From Anderseniella sp. (GTDB taxonomy: Bacteria > Pseudomonadota > Alphaproteobacteria > Rhizobiales > Aestuariivirgaceae): a stretch of 64,000 bases of DNA. Below are positions 25,565 through 35,617 of the stretch, piece by piece. The first letter of the stretch is position 1, and each line of letters starts with the position of its first letter. Both the position numbers and the translations under genes were made by a program. The stretch is taken from assembly GCA_028289645.1 (NCBI GenBank), contig JANQOK010000012.1, positions 141,911 to 205,910 on the forward strand. The letters are read 5' to 3'. Below the pieces are notes generated by a model. That model was not told where the DNA came from, did no database searches, and worked only from the letters and a program-made list of their open reading frames with translations.

Positions 25565-26564
25565 GGTGGTGCTTGAGAATGTCACCAAGAGCTTTGGTGA
25601 CACCGTCGCTCTCGATCGGGTCTCGATGACCATAGAAGACGGATCGTTCGTTGTCCTGCTTGGTCCGACCGGGGCCGGCAAGACGACTGCGCTGCGTATG
25701 GTTTCAGGCCTTGATACGCCGGACAGTGGCGATGTGCTGATCGGCGGACGCTCGATGAAGGGGTTGATGCCGGCGCAGCGCAACGTTGCGATGGTGTTCC
25801 AGCAGTATTCACTGTATCCGCATCTGACGGTTCGGCAGAACCTGGAGTTTCCGCTGAAATCTCCGCTTCTCAACACGCTGCAGGCCGATATCGACCGGAA
25901 GATCAACAGCGTCTCGGAAATACTGCAGATCAAGCAGAAACTGGACAACAAGACCACCGCGCTGTCCGGCGGCGAAATGCAGCGTGTTGCAATCGGCCGG
26001 GCGCTGGTACGCGATCCGTCGATCTATCTCATGGACGAGCCGCTCAGTTCACTGGATGCGAAACTGCGCGCCGATCTTCGTATTGAACTGAAGAGCATCC
26101 AGGCGAATTCGGGCGCGACACTGCTGTACGTGACCCATGACCAGATCGAAGCCATGACGATGGCCACCCATGTGGGGGTGCTCGACAATGGCAGGCTGGT
26201 TCAGTTCGGATCGCCGCGTGAGATCTATGAAGACCCGGTCAGCATCTATGCTGCCAGCCGTCTCGGCCAGCCGCGCATCAACATCCTGCCGGCTGACGTG
26301 TTCGAGGGATCTCCGGCGGGAGCCAAACTGATCGGCCTGAGACCCGAACAGATTGCGCAGGGCGAGGGTGAGGAGAGTTTCGTCACACGGGTCGAGCACC
26401 TTGGCGACCAGACCAGGCTTCATCTGTCATTCAAAAACCATGACCTGATTACCGTCACTGACGCTCATACCGAGCTGAAGAGCGGCGACATCGTGAAAAT
26501 CAAGCCGGACAAGCCGTTCTACTTCGATGCGAGCGGTGACCGATTTTCTGGAAGGGAGAAATAA
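25557..26564 (+). CDS. ABC transporter ATP-binding protein 2 (MalK/UgpC-like)
   Basis: This 335-residue ATPase differs from its upstream neighbour but has all motifs: Walker A GPTGAGKT, Q-loop FQQYSLYPHL, signature LSGGEMQRVAIGRA, Walker B IYLMDEPLSSLD and VTHDQIEAMTM. The TOBE-like C-terminus (about 240-335) is shorter. Two ATPase genes in one importer operon occur in the GlpS/GlpT glycerol transporter of Rhizobium and in a few polyol systems. The stop codon lies directly against the ATG of the kinase gene. Confidence 0.94.
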   Translation: MAEVVLENVTKSFGDTVALDRVSMTIEDGSFVVLLGPTGAGKTTALRMVSGLDTPDSGDVLIGGRSMKGLMPAQRNVAMVFQQYSLYPHLTVRQNLEFPLKSPLLNTLQADIDRKINSVSEILQIKQKLDNKTTALSGGEMQRVAIGRALVRDPSIYLMDEPLSSLDAKLRADLRIELKSIQANSGATLLYVTHDQIEAMTMATHVGVLDNGRLVQFGSPREIYEDPVSIYAASRLGQPRINILPADVFEGSPAGAKLIGLRPEQIAQGEGEESFVTRVEHLGDQTRLHLSFKNHDLITVTDAHTELKSGDIVKIKPDKPFYFDASGDRFSGREK

Positions 26565-28184
26565 ATGTCTCAATTCATGAACAAGAAAGAGGACATCGTC
26601 ACCGAGGCCGTGGACGGTGTTGTCGCTGCCTCCGGCGGCAGGCTGGCGCGGCTGGACGGTTATCCTCACATTCGCGTTGTGGTCCGCAATGACTGGGACA
26701 AGTCAAAAGTCGCCCTGGTTTCAGGCGGCGGCTCCGGCCACGAACCGGCCCATGCCGGGTTTGTCGGAGCGGGCATGTTGACGGCGGCCGTGTGCGGTGA
26801 CGTGTTTGCCTCGCCCAGCGTGGATGCCGTGCTGGCCGGCATTCTGGCGGTGACCGGGTCGGCCGGTTGTCTGCTGATCGTGAAGAACTACACCGGCGAC
26901 AGGCTCAATTTCGGCCTTGCCGCCGAGCGGGCGAAAGCCTTTGGCCTCAATGTCGAAATGGTGATTGTTGACGATGACATCGCGCTGCCCGACCTGCCAC
27001 AGGCCCGTGGCGTGGCAGGCACGCTGTTTGTGCACAAGATCGCCGGTGCGCTGGCGGAACGCGGTGGTGACCTGGAAACCGTCGCTCAGGCGGCGCGCAA
27101 GGTGATCGCCGGCACGAAAAGTATCGGCATGTCGCTGGACACATGCACGGTTCCCGGCTCGCCCAAGGAGGCCAGGATTCCGGATGGCATGGCTGAGCTG
27201 GGTCTGGGCATTCACGGCGAGGCCGGGGTCGAGCAGGTGGCGTTTGACGGTGCGAAGGAAGCGGTCGCTGCGGTTGCCAACAAGCTGTCGGCGGCAATTG
27301 ACGACAGGCCGCACGTTGCGCTGGTCAACAATCTTGGCGGGGCCTCGGTGCTTGAAATGTCGGTTCTGGCCCACGAGTTGGGGCAATCGCCCATTGCGGA
27401 CCGCATAACCCACATGATCGGTCCGGCTGCAATGATGACATCTTTGGACATGCGCGGTTTTTCGGTATCGCTTTATCCAGCTGACGACAGCGAAATCGAG
27501 CTGTTGAGCGCGGCTACGCCGCTTGCGGCCTGGCCCGGCCTGTCGGAAATCGGACCGGTGGGCCTGGTGGCCGTTCCCGATGGCCTGACGCCTGTCGCAC
27601 CGCTGCCGTCAGACCATGCCGAGACCCGCACGTTCCTGACCGATTGCTGTGAGGTACTGATAGCCGCGGAAGATGATCTGAATGCCCTGGATGCGAAGTC
27701 TGGTGATGGCGACACCGGCTCAACCCTGGCTGGCGCAGCGCGTGCGCTGATTGCGGCTATGGATCGATTGCCGCTGGCAGACCACACGCAGCTGTTGCGG
27801 GCCATAGGCCTCGAACTGAGCCAGACCATGGGCGGGTCGTCCGGGGTGCTGCTTGCGATCTTTTTTGCCGCATCCGGCGATGGTGCGTCGAGCGGTCTGC
27901 CGATGCGGGAAGCGTTGAAGGCCGGCCTCGCGCGCATGCAGGAAATAGGCGGTGCCCAGTTGGGGGACCGCACAATGGTTGACGCGCTGGCGCCGGCGCT
28001 CGATGCGCTGCAGAGCAGCGTGCGCGAGGCCGCAGATGCGGCGCGCTCCGGCGCGGATCATACGGCTACCATACTGCAGGCGAAGGCCGGCCGCGCCGCC
28101 TACATCAACGCCAAGCAACTGGAGGGCCACGCGGACCCCGGTGCGGAAGCCGTGGCTCGGTTGTTTGAGCATCTCGCGGCGTGA
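26565..28184 (+). CDS. dihydroxyacetone kinase, DhaK-DhaL fusion (ATP-dependent)
   Basis: The 539-residue protein fuses DhaK (about 10-335) and DhaL (about 355-539). In DhaK, GGGSGHEP is at 54-61 and GIHGEAG at 215-221; H217 would bind the keto substrate covalently. In DhaL, GDGDTGST at 380-387 supplies the metal-binding aspartates for ATP, with MGGSSGV following. Fusion to DhaL and absence of DhaM point to ATP rather than PTS phosphate as donor. Family members phosphorylate dihydroxyacetone, glyceraldehyde or erythrulose. As the last gene of the importer operon, it probably phosphorylates the imported ketose or an oxidised polyol. The oxidoreductase needed for a polyol is not in the operon. 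Confidence 0.93.
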   Translation: MSQFMNKKEDIVTEAVDGVVAASGGRLARLDGYPHIRVVVRNDWDKSKVALVSGGGSGHEPAHAGFVGAGMLTAAVCGDVFASPSVDAVLAGILAVTGSAGCLLIVKNYTGDRLNFGLAAERAKAFGLNVEMVIVDDDIALPDLPQARGVAGTLFVHKIAGALAERGGDLETVAQAARKVIAGTKSIGMSLDTCTVPGSPKEARIPDGMAELGLGIHGEAGVEQVAFDGAKEAVAAVANKLSAAIDDRPHVALVNNLGGASVLEMSVLAHELGQSPIADRITHMIGPAAMMTSLDMRGFSVSLYPADDSEIELLSAATPLAAWPGLSEIGPVGLVAVPDGLTPVAPLPSDHAETRTFLTDCCEVLIAAEDDLNALDAKSGDGDTGSTLAGAARALIAAMDRLPLADHTQLLRAIGLELSQTMGGSSGVLLAIFFAASGDGASSGLPMREALKAGLARMQEIGGAQLGDRTMVDALAPALDALQSSVREAADAARSGADHTATILQAKAGRAAYINAKQLEGHADPGAEAVARLFEHLAA

Positions 28185-28204
28185 GGCGAGATACTGAAAG
28201 GCCT

Positions 28205-29998
28205 CTACAACGGCCAGACGAGCAGGATCATGGGAAGTGACACCGCCAGGATGATGATTTCCAGCGGCAGCCCCATGGGCCAGTAGTCACCAAAGCGATA
28301 GCCGCCCGGCCCCATGATGATGGTGTTGTTCTTGTGTCCGATAGGGGTCAGGAAGGCGCAGCTTGCCGCGACCGCCACGCCCATCAGCATGGCATCCGGG
28401 TTGACGTTCATCTGCTCGGCGATCCGGATCGATACCGGGGCTGCCACCAGCACGGTGGCCACATTGTTCAACACGTCCGACAAGGTCATGGTAACCGCCA
28501 TCAGCAGCAACAGGACGGCCCATGCCGGCCAGCCGCCGGTGATGTCGACGATGGCGTTGGCAATCAGTTCGGTGCCGCCGGAAGTTTCAATGGCTGCGCC
28601 GATCGGGATCAGCGATGCCAGCAGCACGATCACCGGCCATTCCACCGATTCATAGATCTGCGCCAGGGTTATGACCTTGAGAAGCGCATAAATGGCGACG
28701 CAGGCAGCCAGGGCAACCGGCAGGTAGACGAGGCCAAGGCTGGCTGCAACGATGGCGGCGGCAAATATGGCGATGGAAAAGCCTGCCTTTTCGCGCTGGG
28801 TGACCTGCAGGCCGCGCTCAGCCAGCGGCAGGCCTCCGAGCCATTGCACAACATCGGGCAGCGCCTCCTTGTCACCCATCAGCAGCAGCACGTCACCGGC
28901 CTGCAGTTTCAGGCGCCTGACCCGGTCACGAAACGGGCGGCCCTGGCGGGCAACTCCCAGCAACATGGTCTGCTGCCGGTTCAGCAGCCTGACGTCGTGG
29001 GCAGAGCGTCCCTCCACCCTGGAGCCCGATGCGACAACGGCTTCGGTCATTGCCAGGGTGCCGGTCAGCGCCCCCTTGTGACGTGATGATGCGGAGTAGG
29101 AGAGCTTCAGGGCATTGGAGAACTGCTCCAGACTCTGCGGGTCGGCCTCAAGAACCAGAATGTCGCCTTTGCGGATTTCCACGCCGCGGGCCGAGCCCGG
29201 CAGGCGTTCTCCGCGCCGGATCAGGCCCAGAACGAAGACATCATTTTCCTCCGCAACCGGCGCCAATTCGCGGACTTTCTGGCCGATTGCCGGTGACCCT
29301 TCGGGAACCTGGGCCTCCATGACGTAGCCCTCAAGGTTCTCAAGTTCCACGGCTGATTCCGACCTGGCCTTGTCCTGCGGGATAAACCGCCAGCCGACGA
29401 ACGAAATATAAATCAGGCCGGCGATCGCGCATGCAAGTCCGACAGGCGCGAAATCAAACATGGAATATGAGCTGCCGAGCGGTTCGCCATTGAACGTGGC
29501 GCTGCCGCGAAACTGGGCAATGACGATGTTGGTCGGCGTGCCGATCATGGTCACCATGCCGCCCAGAATGGTGGCGAACGACAACGGCATCAGCGTTGCC
29601 GCGCGTGAACGCTTGGCCTTGTCGGCGGCCTGCATGTCGACCGGCATCAGCAGGGCCAGTGCCGCGACATTGTTCATGAACGCAGACAGCGCACCGCCGA
29701 CCAATCCCATGATGCCGATATGCGCGGTGATCCCGCGCTGGGCGGATATTATATTGCGGGTCAACAGGTCAACCGCGCCGGATTGCGACAGGGCCCGGGA
29801 CACGATCAGCACCAGCGCAATGATGATGACGGCGGGATGGCCAAAGCCGGAAAAGGCGGTGTCCTTGTCGACGACGCCGAGGATGACCGCCAGCGCCAGC
29901 GCGGCAAATGCCACCAGGTCATAGCGGATGCGTCCCCAGACCAGCAGTCCGAGCACACTGCCCATGATGACGAAGAGAATGATTTGTTCGTTGGTCAT
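28205..29998 (-). CDS. SLC13-family permease with two TrkA-C domains
   Basis: The 597-residue membrane protein has a divalent-anion/sodium symporter core split by two RCK-C/TrkA-C domains (about residues 200-400; VRELAPVAEENDVFVLGLIRRGE and VRRLKLQAGDVLLLMGD). The family motifs are visible in GALSAFMNNVAALALLMP and IGTPTNIVIAQFRG early, and in LSDVLNNVATVLVAAP and CAFLTPIGHKNNTIIMGPGGY late. Relatives carry sulfate, dicarboxylates or similar anions. I use the ATG at 29998; a TTG four codons upstream also fits. It is convergent with the kinase gene, 20 bases apart. Confidence 0.9.
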   Translation of the reverse strand: MTNEQIILFVIMGSVLGLLVWGRIRYDLVAFAALALAVILGVVDKDTAFSGFGHPAVIIIALVLIVSRALSQSGAVDLLTRNIISAQRGITAHIGIMGLVGGALSAFMNNVAALALLMPVDMQAADKAKRSRAATLMPLSFATILGGMVTMIGTPTNIVIAQFRGSATFNGEPLGSSYSMFDFAPVGLACAIAGLIYISFVGWRFIPQDKARSESAVELENLEGYVMEAQVPEGSPAIGQKVRELAPVAEENDVFVLGLIRRGERLPGSARGVEIRKGDILVLEADPQSLEQFSNALKLSYSASSRHKGALTGTLAMTEAVVASGSRVEGRSAHDVRLLNRQQTMLLGVARQGRPFRDRVRRLKLQAGDVLLLMGDKEALPDVVQWLGGLPLAERGLQVTQREKAGFSIAIFAAAIVAASLGLVYLPVALAACVAIYALLKVITLAQIYESVEWPVIVLLASLIPIGAAIETSGGTELIANAIVDITGGWPAWAVLLLLMAVTMTLSDVLNNVATVLVAAPVSIRIAEQMNVNPDAMLMGVAVAASCAFLTPIGHKNNTIIMGPGGYRFGDYWPMGLPLEIIILAVSLPMILLVWPL

Positions 29999-30072
29999 GC
30001 TGTGCTGCAAGTTAACGACTGTGACGTATTTGCCAACCGGCTAATAGCAACCAGAGACATTATCGTTATGCG

Positions 30073-31257
30073 TCAACTGTAGTGCTTGGTCACGACAATG
30101 AAGTCGGTGCCCTTGCCGGTTTCCGGTCCCAGTCCGGTGTCGGAAATGGCGACCGAAGAATGCGGCCCGAGCCGGTACTCGATCCGGTGGCGCACATCAT
30201 CGGGAATGGTGAACCGCAAAAACGCATCCAGCCCGGCTTTGGATGTTTCGTCCTCGAGACTGACAGACAGCCACTTTGGCTTGTTTCGATCACCGTGTTC
30301 TTCCGGCAGGGTCAGCAGGTGAGCGCCCAGCGGCTGCTCAGCGTCCTTGAGCGGAATGGCGACATCAAACAGCGGCTTGTAGCCCTGGCGCACATAGAGG
30401 TGGCCTTCCGGGTAGTCTTCAGCACCATTGGATGAGCGCAGCGCATGGTACGTGGCATCGTTGAGAACACCGTTTGCCGGCAGTTCAATCGACTTCTGGA
30501 AGTTGTGAATGGCGCGCCAGGTGTTGCGCCCCACATAGCCGTCCGGCTTGCCCGCCTTGAAGCCGAGCTTGTTCAGGATTTTTTGCGCATTGAGGGTTTT
30601 TTCCCTGCCGGTCAGGCGGGTCAGCAATACCCGCAATGGCGGATTGGACCTCTCCGTTATGTGATTGCGGGTTTCCACTTTCGACAACGGTTTCAGCAGG
30701 CCGGCATGCTCGACGTTGACGGGAGCAGCAGGTGTATCGGCAATGATCACGTGCCGGTCGCTGGTCTCCAGATCAAACAGCTGCTTTGCGAACTCGTCCG
30801 GCATCCGCACGCAACCGTGCGAGGCGGGATAACCGGGCAACTCGCCGGCGTGCAGTGCAATGCCGCTCCAAGTCAGCCGTTGCATGAACGGCATCGGCTC
30901 GTGCACATACAGGTTGGACCAGCGGAACTTGTGCTTGCGCAACACCGAAAAAATGCCGTGCGGCGTTTCCTTGCCGGGCTTGCCCGACGAAATCGGGCTG
31001 AAGCCGATCTGGCGCCGGCCCGAAAACACCTGCATGGACTGCTGCCGGATCGATATCAGCACCTGCAGGGTTTCGTTTGCAGATGGCGGCTGGATGGGCG
31101 TGAACGGCGGTACCGGCTTCGGATTGGCCGCCAGCAGTCGCCTGCGGTGGGACGGGGAACTGGCGGCAAAGGCAGTGCGGGCAGTCAGTGCCAGACAGGC
31201 GCTTGCAGTAACGCCTGCCACAAGCCGCCGCCGGCTTATGCCGGACCGCCGGCTCAA
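30073..31257 (-). CDS. YkuD-type L,D-transpeptidase, probable Tat substrate
   Basis: From a TTG at 31257 the protein has 394 residues. It starts with a twin-arginine-like signal ([20 protein letters not shown]) and has a YkuD domain in which [18 protein letters not shown] supplies H136, H147 and the nucleophile C149. A peptidoglycan-binding-like helical region ([25 protein letters not shown]) follows at about 235-275. Such enzymes make 3-3 crosslinks or attach proteins to peptidoglycan in the periplasm. The TTG overlaps the secA stop as TTGA; the only other start, a GTG at 31308, would overlap secA by 55 bases. The start choice is uncertain. Confidence 0.87.
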   Translation of the reverse strand: MSRRSGISRRRLVAGVTASACLALTARTAFAASSPSHRRRLLAANPKPVPPFTPIQPPSANETLQVLISIRQQSMQVFSGRRQIGFSPISSGKPGKETPHGIFSVLRKHKFRWSNLYVHEPMPFMQRLTWSGIALHAGELPGYPASHGCVRMPDEFAKQLFDLETSDRHVIIADTPAAPVNVEHAGLLKPLSKVETRNHITERSNPPLRVLLTRLTGREKTLNAQKILNKLGFKAGKPDGYVGRNTWRAIHNFQKSIELPANGVLNDATYHALRSSNGAEDYPEGHLYVRQGYKPLFDVAIPLKDAEQPLGAHLLTLPEEHGDRNKPKWLSVSLEDETSKAGLDAFLRFTIPDDVRHRIEYRLGPHSSVAISDTGLGPETGKGTDFIVVTKHYS

Positions 31258-33980
31258 ACAAAGGCCCCGTGACAGTGCTTGAACTTCTTGCCTGATCCGC
31301 ACGGGCACGCCTGATTGCGCCCCACGGGACCCCAGGTTTCCGGGTCATCCACATTGAACCCTTCGGGCTGGTCCGGGGATGGCGACACCGCAGCCGACAG
31401 CACCGTGCCGGGCGGCAGTTCATTGCCGTGCTCGTCGAAATCCTCGATGAACATGTCAGGCAGTTCCTCATCGTCGGGGAACATGTCGTCGGCGCCGTTC
31501 TGGGAGACTTCAACCCTGAGCAGCTGACCGGTTACAACCGCGCGCAGGCGCACGATCATCTGCTCGAACAGTGTGAAGCCCTCGGTCTTGTATTCGTTGA
31601 GCGGATCGCGCTGACCGTAGCCGCGCAACTGGACCGCCTGGCGCAGATGCTCCAGCGTGATGATGTGCTCGCGCCACAACTGGTCGAGCGAACGCAGCAA
31701 CACCTCCTTCTCGATATACTCCATGATCTCGGAACCGTATTTCTCACGTTTCTCGGCATAGAGCTTGTCGGCGGCTTCGGTTACCCGTTCACGGATTTCC
31801 TCGTCCGCGATACCTTCTTCGTCGGCCCAGTCCTCGACCGGGAAGTCGATTGCAACCACGTCGCGCAGTTTCTCGCGCAGTTCGGTTGAACGCCATTGTT
31901 CAGGATAGGCGCTGGGCGGGATGTACTCGACAACGGTCGTATCCACGACTTCGTGGCGCATGTCGTCCACGGTACCGGAAATCTCGTTGCCGTTCATGAT
32001 GTCGATGCGCTGTTCGAAAATCACCTTGCGCTGGTCGTTCATCACATCGTCGAATTTCAGAATGTTCTTGCGGGCGTCAAAGTTGCGCGCTTCGACCTTT
32101 TGCTGGGCTTTTTCAAGGGCCTTGTTGATCCACGGGTGGACGATCGCCTCGCCTTCCTCCAGGCCGAGCTTCTGCAGCATCGAGTCCATGCGCTCGGAGC
32201 CGAAAATGCGCATCAGGTCGTCTTCCAGCGACAGGTAGAAACGCGACCGGCCCGGGTCGCCCTGACGGCCGGAACGGCCACGCAGCTGGTTGTCGATGCG
32301 GCGGCTTTCATGGCGTTCGGTGGCGATGACGAACAGCCCACCTGCATCAAGTGCCTTTTGCTTGTGTTCGGCAATTTCGGCGTTGATCTTCTCGACGGCA
32401 GTATCGCGCTTTTTGCCTTCCGCCATATCGCCAAGCTCATTTTCAATGCGCATTTCGGCATTGCCGCCAAGCTGGATGTCAGTACCGCGTCCTGCCATGT
32501 TGGTGGCAATCGTCACCGCACCCGGCACACCGGCCTGTGAGATGATCTGCGCTTCCTGTTCATGATAGCGCGCATTCAGCACATTGTGCGGAATGCCGAG
32601 TTCATTGAGATGCTGGGACAGGTACTCAGACTTGTCGATTGACGTGGTGCCGACCAGCACCGGCTGACCGCGTTCGCGGGCATCCTTGACGGCCACGACA
32701 ATGGCGTCGAATTTTTCCCGCACGCTGCGATACACCTCGTCGTCCTCATCGACACGCTGGACCGGGACGTTGGTCGGCACTTCGACCACGTCGAGCTTGT
32801 AGATGTCGAGAAACTCGTCTGCTTCGGTGGCTGCAGTGCCGGTCATGCCGGCCAGTTTCTCATACAGGCGGAAATAGTTCTGGAAGGTGATTGAGGCCAG
32901 CGTCTGGTTTTCCGGCTGGATGCGGACATGTTCCTTGGCTTCGATCGCCTGATGCTGACCTTCGGAATAGCGCCGGCCCGGCATCATCCGCCCGGTGAAC
33001 TCGTCGATAATCACCACCTCGTTGTCCTTGACGATGTAGTCGCGGTCCTTGACGAACACCTTGTGGGCGCGAAGCGACTGGTTGACGTGATGGACCAGAG
33101 CCACGTTCTCCACATCATACAGCGACCCCTCGCTCATGAGCCCGGATTCCTGCAGCAACTGTTCAATGTGTTCGTTGCCGGTTTCCGTCAGGGTCACGGT
33201 CTTGGTCTTTTCGTCGATTTCGTAATCTTCCTCGACCAGTTTCGGCATTATGCTGTCGATGTCGTTGTACAACTCCGAGCGGTCTTCCAGAGCGCCTGAG
33301 ATGATCAACGGGGTGCGGGCCTCGTCGATCAGGATGGAATCGACTTCGTCGACGATCGAGTAGTAATGACCGCGTTGCACCATGTCCTCGACAGCGTATT
33401 TCATATTGTCGCGAAGATAGTCGAACCCCAGTTCATTGTTGGTGGCATATGTCACATCACAGGCGTACTGGTCACGGCGTTCATCGTCTTCCAGGCCGTG
33501 CACAATCACGCCGACCCTGAGACCGAGAAACTCATAGACCTTGCCCATCCAGGCGGCATCGCGCTGGGCCAGATAGTCATTGACGGTGACCACGTGCACC
33601 GCCTTGCCGGAAATGGCGTTGAGATAGACCGGCAGTGTTGCGACCAGCGTCTTGCCCTCGCCGGTTCTCATTTCGGCGATCGAATTGTCATTCAGCACCA
33701 TGCCGCCGATCAGCTGCACGTCAAAGTGACGCAGGCCCAAAGCGCGTTTTGATGCTTCGCGCACGGTTGCAAAGGCAGGAACGAGCAGGTCATCCAGGGA
33801 GGTGCCATCGGCAAACTGTTGCCGGAATGTCTCAGTGCGTGCACGAAGGTCGTCATCGCTGAGTGCGGCAAGTTCAGGCTCAAGCGCGTTGATCGCGTCT
33901 ACACGGGTCTGATACTTTTTGACCTTACGGTCGTTTGAGCTGCCAAAAACCTTGGCAGCTATTGAACCCAGTCCGAACAT
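31254..33980 (-). CDS. secA: protein translocase subunit SecA
   Basis: SecA (908 residues) is the ATPase motor that pushes preproteins through SecYEG. Walker A MRTGEGKT is at 105-112 and the [13 protein letters not shown] box near 207-220. The C-terminal zinc motif [14 protein letters not shown] (891-904), which binds SecB and phospholipid, is intact. Length is that of the usual alphaproteobacterial protein. It is divergent from the parvulin gene, with a 512-base gap. The overlapping L,D-transpeptidase gene behind it may depend on secA translation. Confidence 0.98.
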   Translation of the reverse strand: MFGLGSIAAKVFGSSNDRKVKKYQTRVDAINALEPELAALSDDDLRARTETFRQQFADGTSLDDLLVPAFATVREASKRALGLRHFDVQLIGGMVLNDNSIAEMRTGEGKTLVATLPVYLNAISGKAVHVVTVNDYLAQRDAAWMGKVYEFLGLRVGVIVHGLEDDERRDQYACDVTYATNNELGFDYLRDNMKYAVEDMVQRGHYYSIVDEVDSILIDEARTPLIISGALEDRSELYNDIDSIMPKLVEEDYEIDEKTKTVTLTETGNEHIEQLLQESGLMSEGSLYDVENVALVHHVNQSLRAHKVFVKDRDYIVKDNEVVIIDEFTGRMMPGRRYSEGQHQAIEAKEHVRIQPENQTLASITFQNYFRLYEKLAGMTGTAATEADEFLDIYKLDVVEVPTNVPVQRVDEDDEVYRSVREKFDAIVVAVKDARERGQPVLVGTTSIDKSEYLSQHLNELGIPHNVLNARYHEQEAQIISQAGVPGAVTIATNMAGRGTDIQLGGNAEMRIENELGDMAEGKKRDTAVEKINAEIAEHKQKALDAGGLFVIATERHESRRIDNQLRGRSGRQGDPGRSRFYLSLEDDLMRIFGSERMDSMLQKLGLEEGEAIVHPWINKALEKAQQKVEARNFDARKNILKFDDVMNDQRKVIFEQRIDIMNGNEISGTVDDMRHEVVDTTVVEYIPPSAYPEQWRSTELREKLRDVVAIDFPVEDWADEEGIADEEIRERVTEAADKLYAEKREKYGSEIMEYIEKEVLLRSLDQLWREHIITLEHLRQAVQLRGYGQRDPLNEYKTEGFTLFEQMIVRLRAVVTGQLLRVEVSQNGADDMFPDDEELPDMFIEDFDEHGNELPPGTVLSAAVSPSPDQPEGFNVDDPETWGPVGRNQACPCGSGKKFKHCHGAFV

Positions 33981-34492
33981 TTGGTGTCCTTAGAATTGCG
34001 TCTTGTTAGACCGCAGAAAGCCGTTTTTGGCTCCTCGGCCGTCATTTTTGCGTAGCCGTTGTCAGGCGAGAACCATGCCGTAATGTTTAATCAACTTGTC
34101 TGTACGCCGCAACAGGTGTGGCAAATGGGTAACGCCAAGGGGGAAAAATGTAGTAAGGAAACACGACGTTAAACGGCATCAGAGGTTGTGTCAGCGGCAG
34201 ATAGTGTGGATAAGCGGCTGTTTCAAGGCGAAAATTGCGGCATCAACACGATTTGGTGAGGCAGTTCACAAGGCGACAGCACTCTTGAATATCACCTGGA
34301 ATATACGCATTGTGCAGCGCATTGATGGCGTTTGTCGTCTGCAAGACGTATTGCGGTCATGTTGAGTTGGCTTAATGTCGCCCGAATTGGCGAGCATTGA
34401 CCTGACATGATCAGGGAAAATTGATCTGGATTTATGACGATCCTGTTCCTGCCGGTGCGGCAGCATGCAGGCGAAGAGGTTGGTTGGGTGAT
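33981..34492. other. divergent intergenic region between secA and parvulin gene
   Basis: 512 bases with no recognised gene. The short open frames lack a good start or resemblance to known proteins. It must hold the secA promoter and the parvulin promoter; I could not name a convincing -35/-10 pair. No secM-like leader was recognised. Confidence 0.55.
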
Positions 34493-35437
34493 ATGAGAAC
34501 GTTTTGTTTGAAGCTGGCTATGGCACTGGTGACGACTGCTTTTGTGGCTGGCTCGACGGTTGCCAGTGCGCAGGATGCTGAGAAGGTCGTTGCCAAGGTC
34601 AACGGCTACAATATAACGACGAAGGAAATTGCGCTTGCATCTGATGACTTGCGGCCACAGCTGGAAAAAGTTCCGGCAAATTTCCGGTTCGCGTTTATCG
34701 TTGAGTACCTGATTGAGCGCCACCTGCTTGCACAGGAAGCAGTGAAGGCCAATACCATCGATACCGAGGAATACAAGAACCGTCTGAAGTTCTACCAGGC
34801 CAAGGCACTGCGCGACGCGTACTTCCAGGACAACCTGGCGTCCTCGGTTACGGAAGACGCCGTGAAGGCGACTTATGAAAAAGAAGCTGCCAAGGTGACA
34901 ACGGAAAAGCGCGCGCGCGCGCGCCATATTCTGGTTAACTCGGAAGAAGAAGCGAATGCGGCGATGGCCCGTCTGCAAAAAGGTGAGAGATTCGAGGAAG
35001 TTGCCAAACAGGTATCACTGGACGGGTCCCGGGACTATGGCGGTGACCTTGGCTTCTTCACTGCGGCCGAGATGGTGCCGGCCTTTTCCAAGGCGGTATT
35101 TGCTCTCAACAAGGGTGAGGTTTCGCAGCCGGTGAAAACCGACTTCGGGTGGCATATCATCAAGCTGGAAGATATTCAGGAGGGTGGCGCCCAGCCGTTT
35201 GAACAGGTCAGGAACCCGATACGATTGGTGTTGCTACGTAAGGCGGTTCAGGACAAGGTGCTGGAATTGCGGGCTGCCGGCCAAATCGAAATTCTCGATC
35301 CGGACCTGAAACGCCTGCAGGAAGAAGCGGAAAAGAAACGCCAGGCACTTGATGCCTCCGGCGAGGTTCCGAGCACAACCGGCGGTGCCGCGTCGCAGAC
35401 CACAGGCGGAAAATCCAACAAGGGTGACGCTGAGTAA
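34493..35437 (+). CDS. periplasmic parvulin-type peptidyl-prolyl isomerase
   Basis: The 314-residue protein has a Sec signal peptide (FCLKLAMALVTTAFVAGSTVASA, cleavage near residue 26), a SurA/PrsA-like N-terminal chaperone region with long helices, and a rotamase domain at about 135-230 (RARHILVNSEEEANAAM, DYGGDLGFFTAAEMVPAF, VKTDFGWHIIKLE). It helps fold outer-membrane or periplasmic proteins after SecA-dependent export. The ATG at 34493 is chosen for its clean signal peptide; the upstream in-frame ATG at 34421 adds a proline-rich tail. The codons for RARAR are an unbroken run of eight GC dinucleotides (34909-34924). A terminator follows. Confidence 0.94.
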   Translation: MRTFCLKLAMALVTTAFVAGSTVASAQDAEKVVAKVNGYNITTKEIALASDDLRPQLEKVPANFRFAFIVEYLIERHLLAQEAVKANTIDTEEYKNRLKFYQAKALRDAYFQDNLASSVTEDAVKATYEKEAAKVTTEKRARARHILVNSEEEANAAMARLQKGERFEEVAKQVSLDGSRDYGGDLGFFTAAEMVPAFSKAVFALNKGEVSQPVKTDFGWHIIKLEDIQEGGAQPFEQVRNPIRLVLLRKAVQDKVLELRAAGQIEILDPDLKRLQEEAEKKRQALDASGEVPSTTGGAASQTTGGKSNKGDAE

Positions 35438-35466
35438 TAGCCTGCGTGCCCGGAATTGATGTCCAT

Positions 35467-35504
35467 AGCCCGTGAAACCGGATGAGGTTTTGCGGGCTTT
35501 TTGT
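35467..35504 (+). terminator. rho-independent terminator of the parvulin gene
   Basis: AGCCCGTGAAACC pairs with GGTTTTGCGGGCT with one mismatch, and is followed by a T-run with one G break. It lies 30 bases after the stop codon, well before argJ. Confidence 0.85.
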
Positions 35505-35617
35505 TTGTTGCCAGCTGCGGCCTGCCGGTTTAACCAGTTCGTCCAGGGTCTGTTGACAGTTTTTGGCAGCCTCTAGCTCATCTGCGCCGGAAATGCGCTC
35601 CTACAGGACAATCAGCC

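Noticed and set aside
33981..34492. SecM-like arrest peptide before secA
   Set aside because: The gap lies on the secA side of a divergent pair and no frame with a signal peptide and arrest motif is present.
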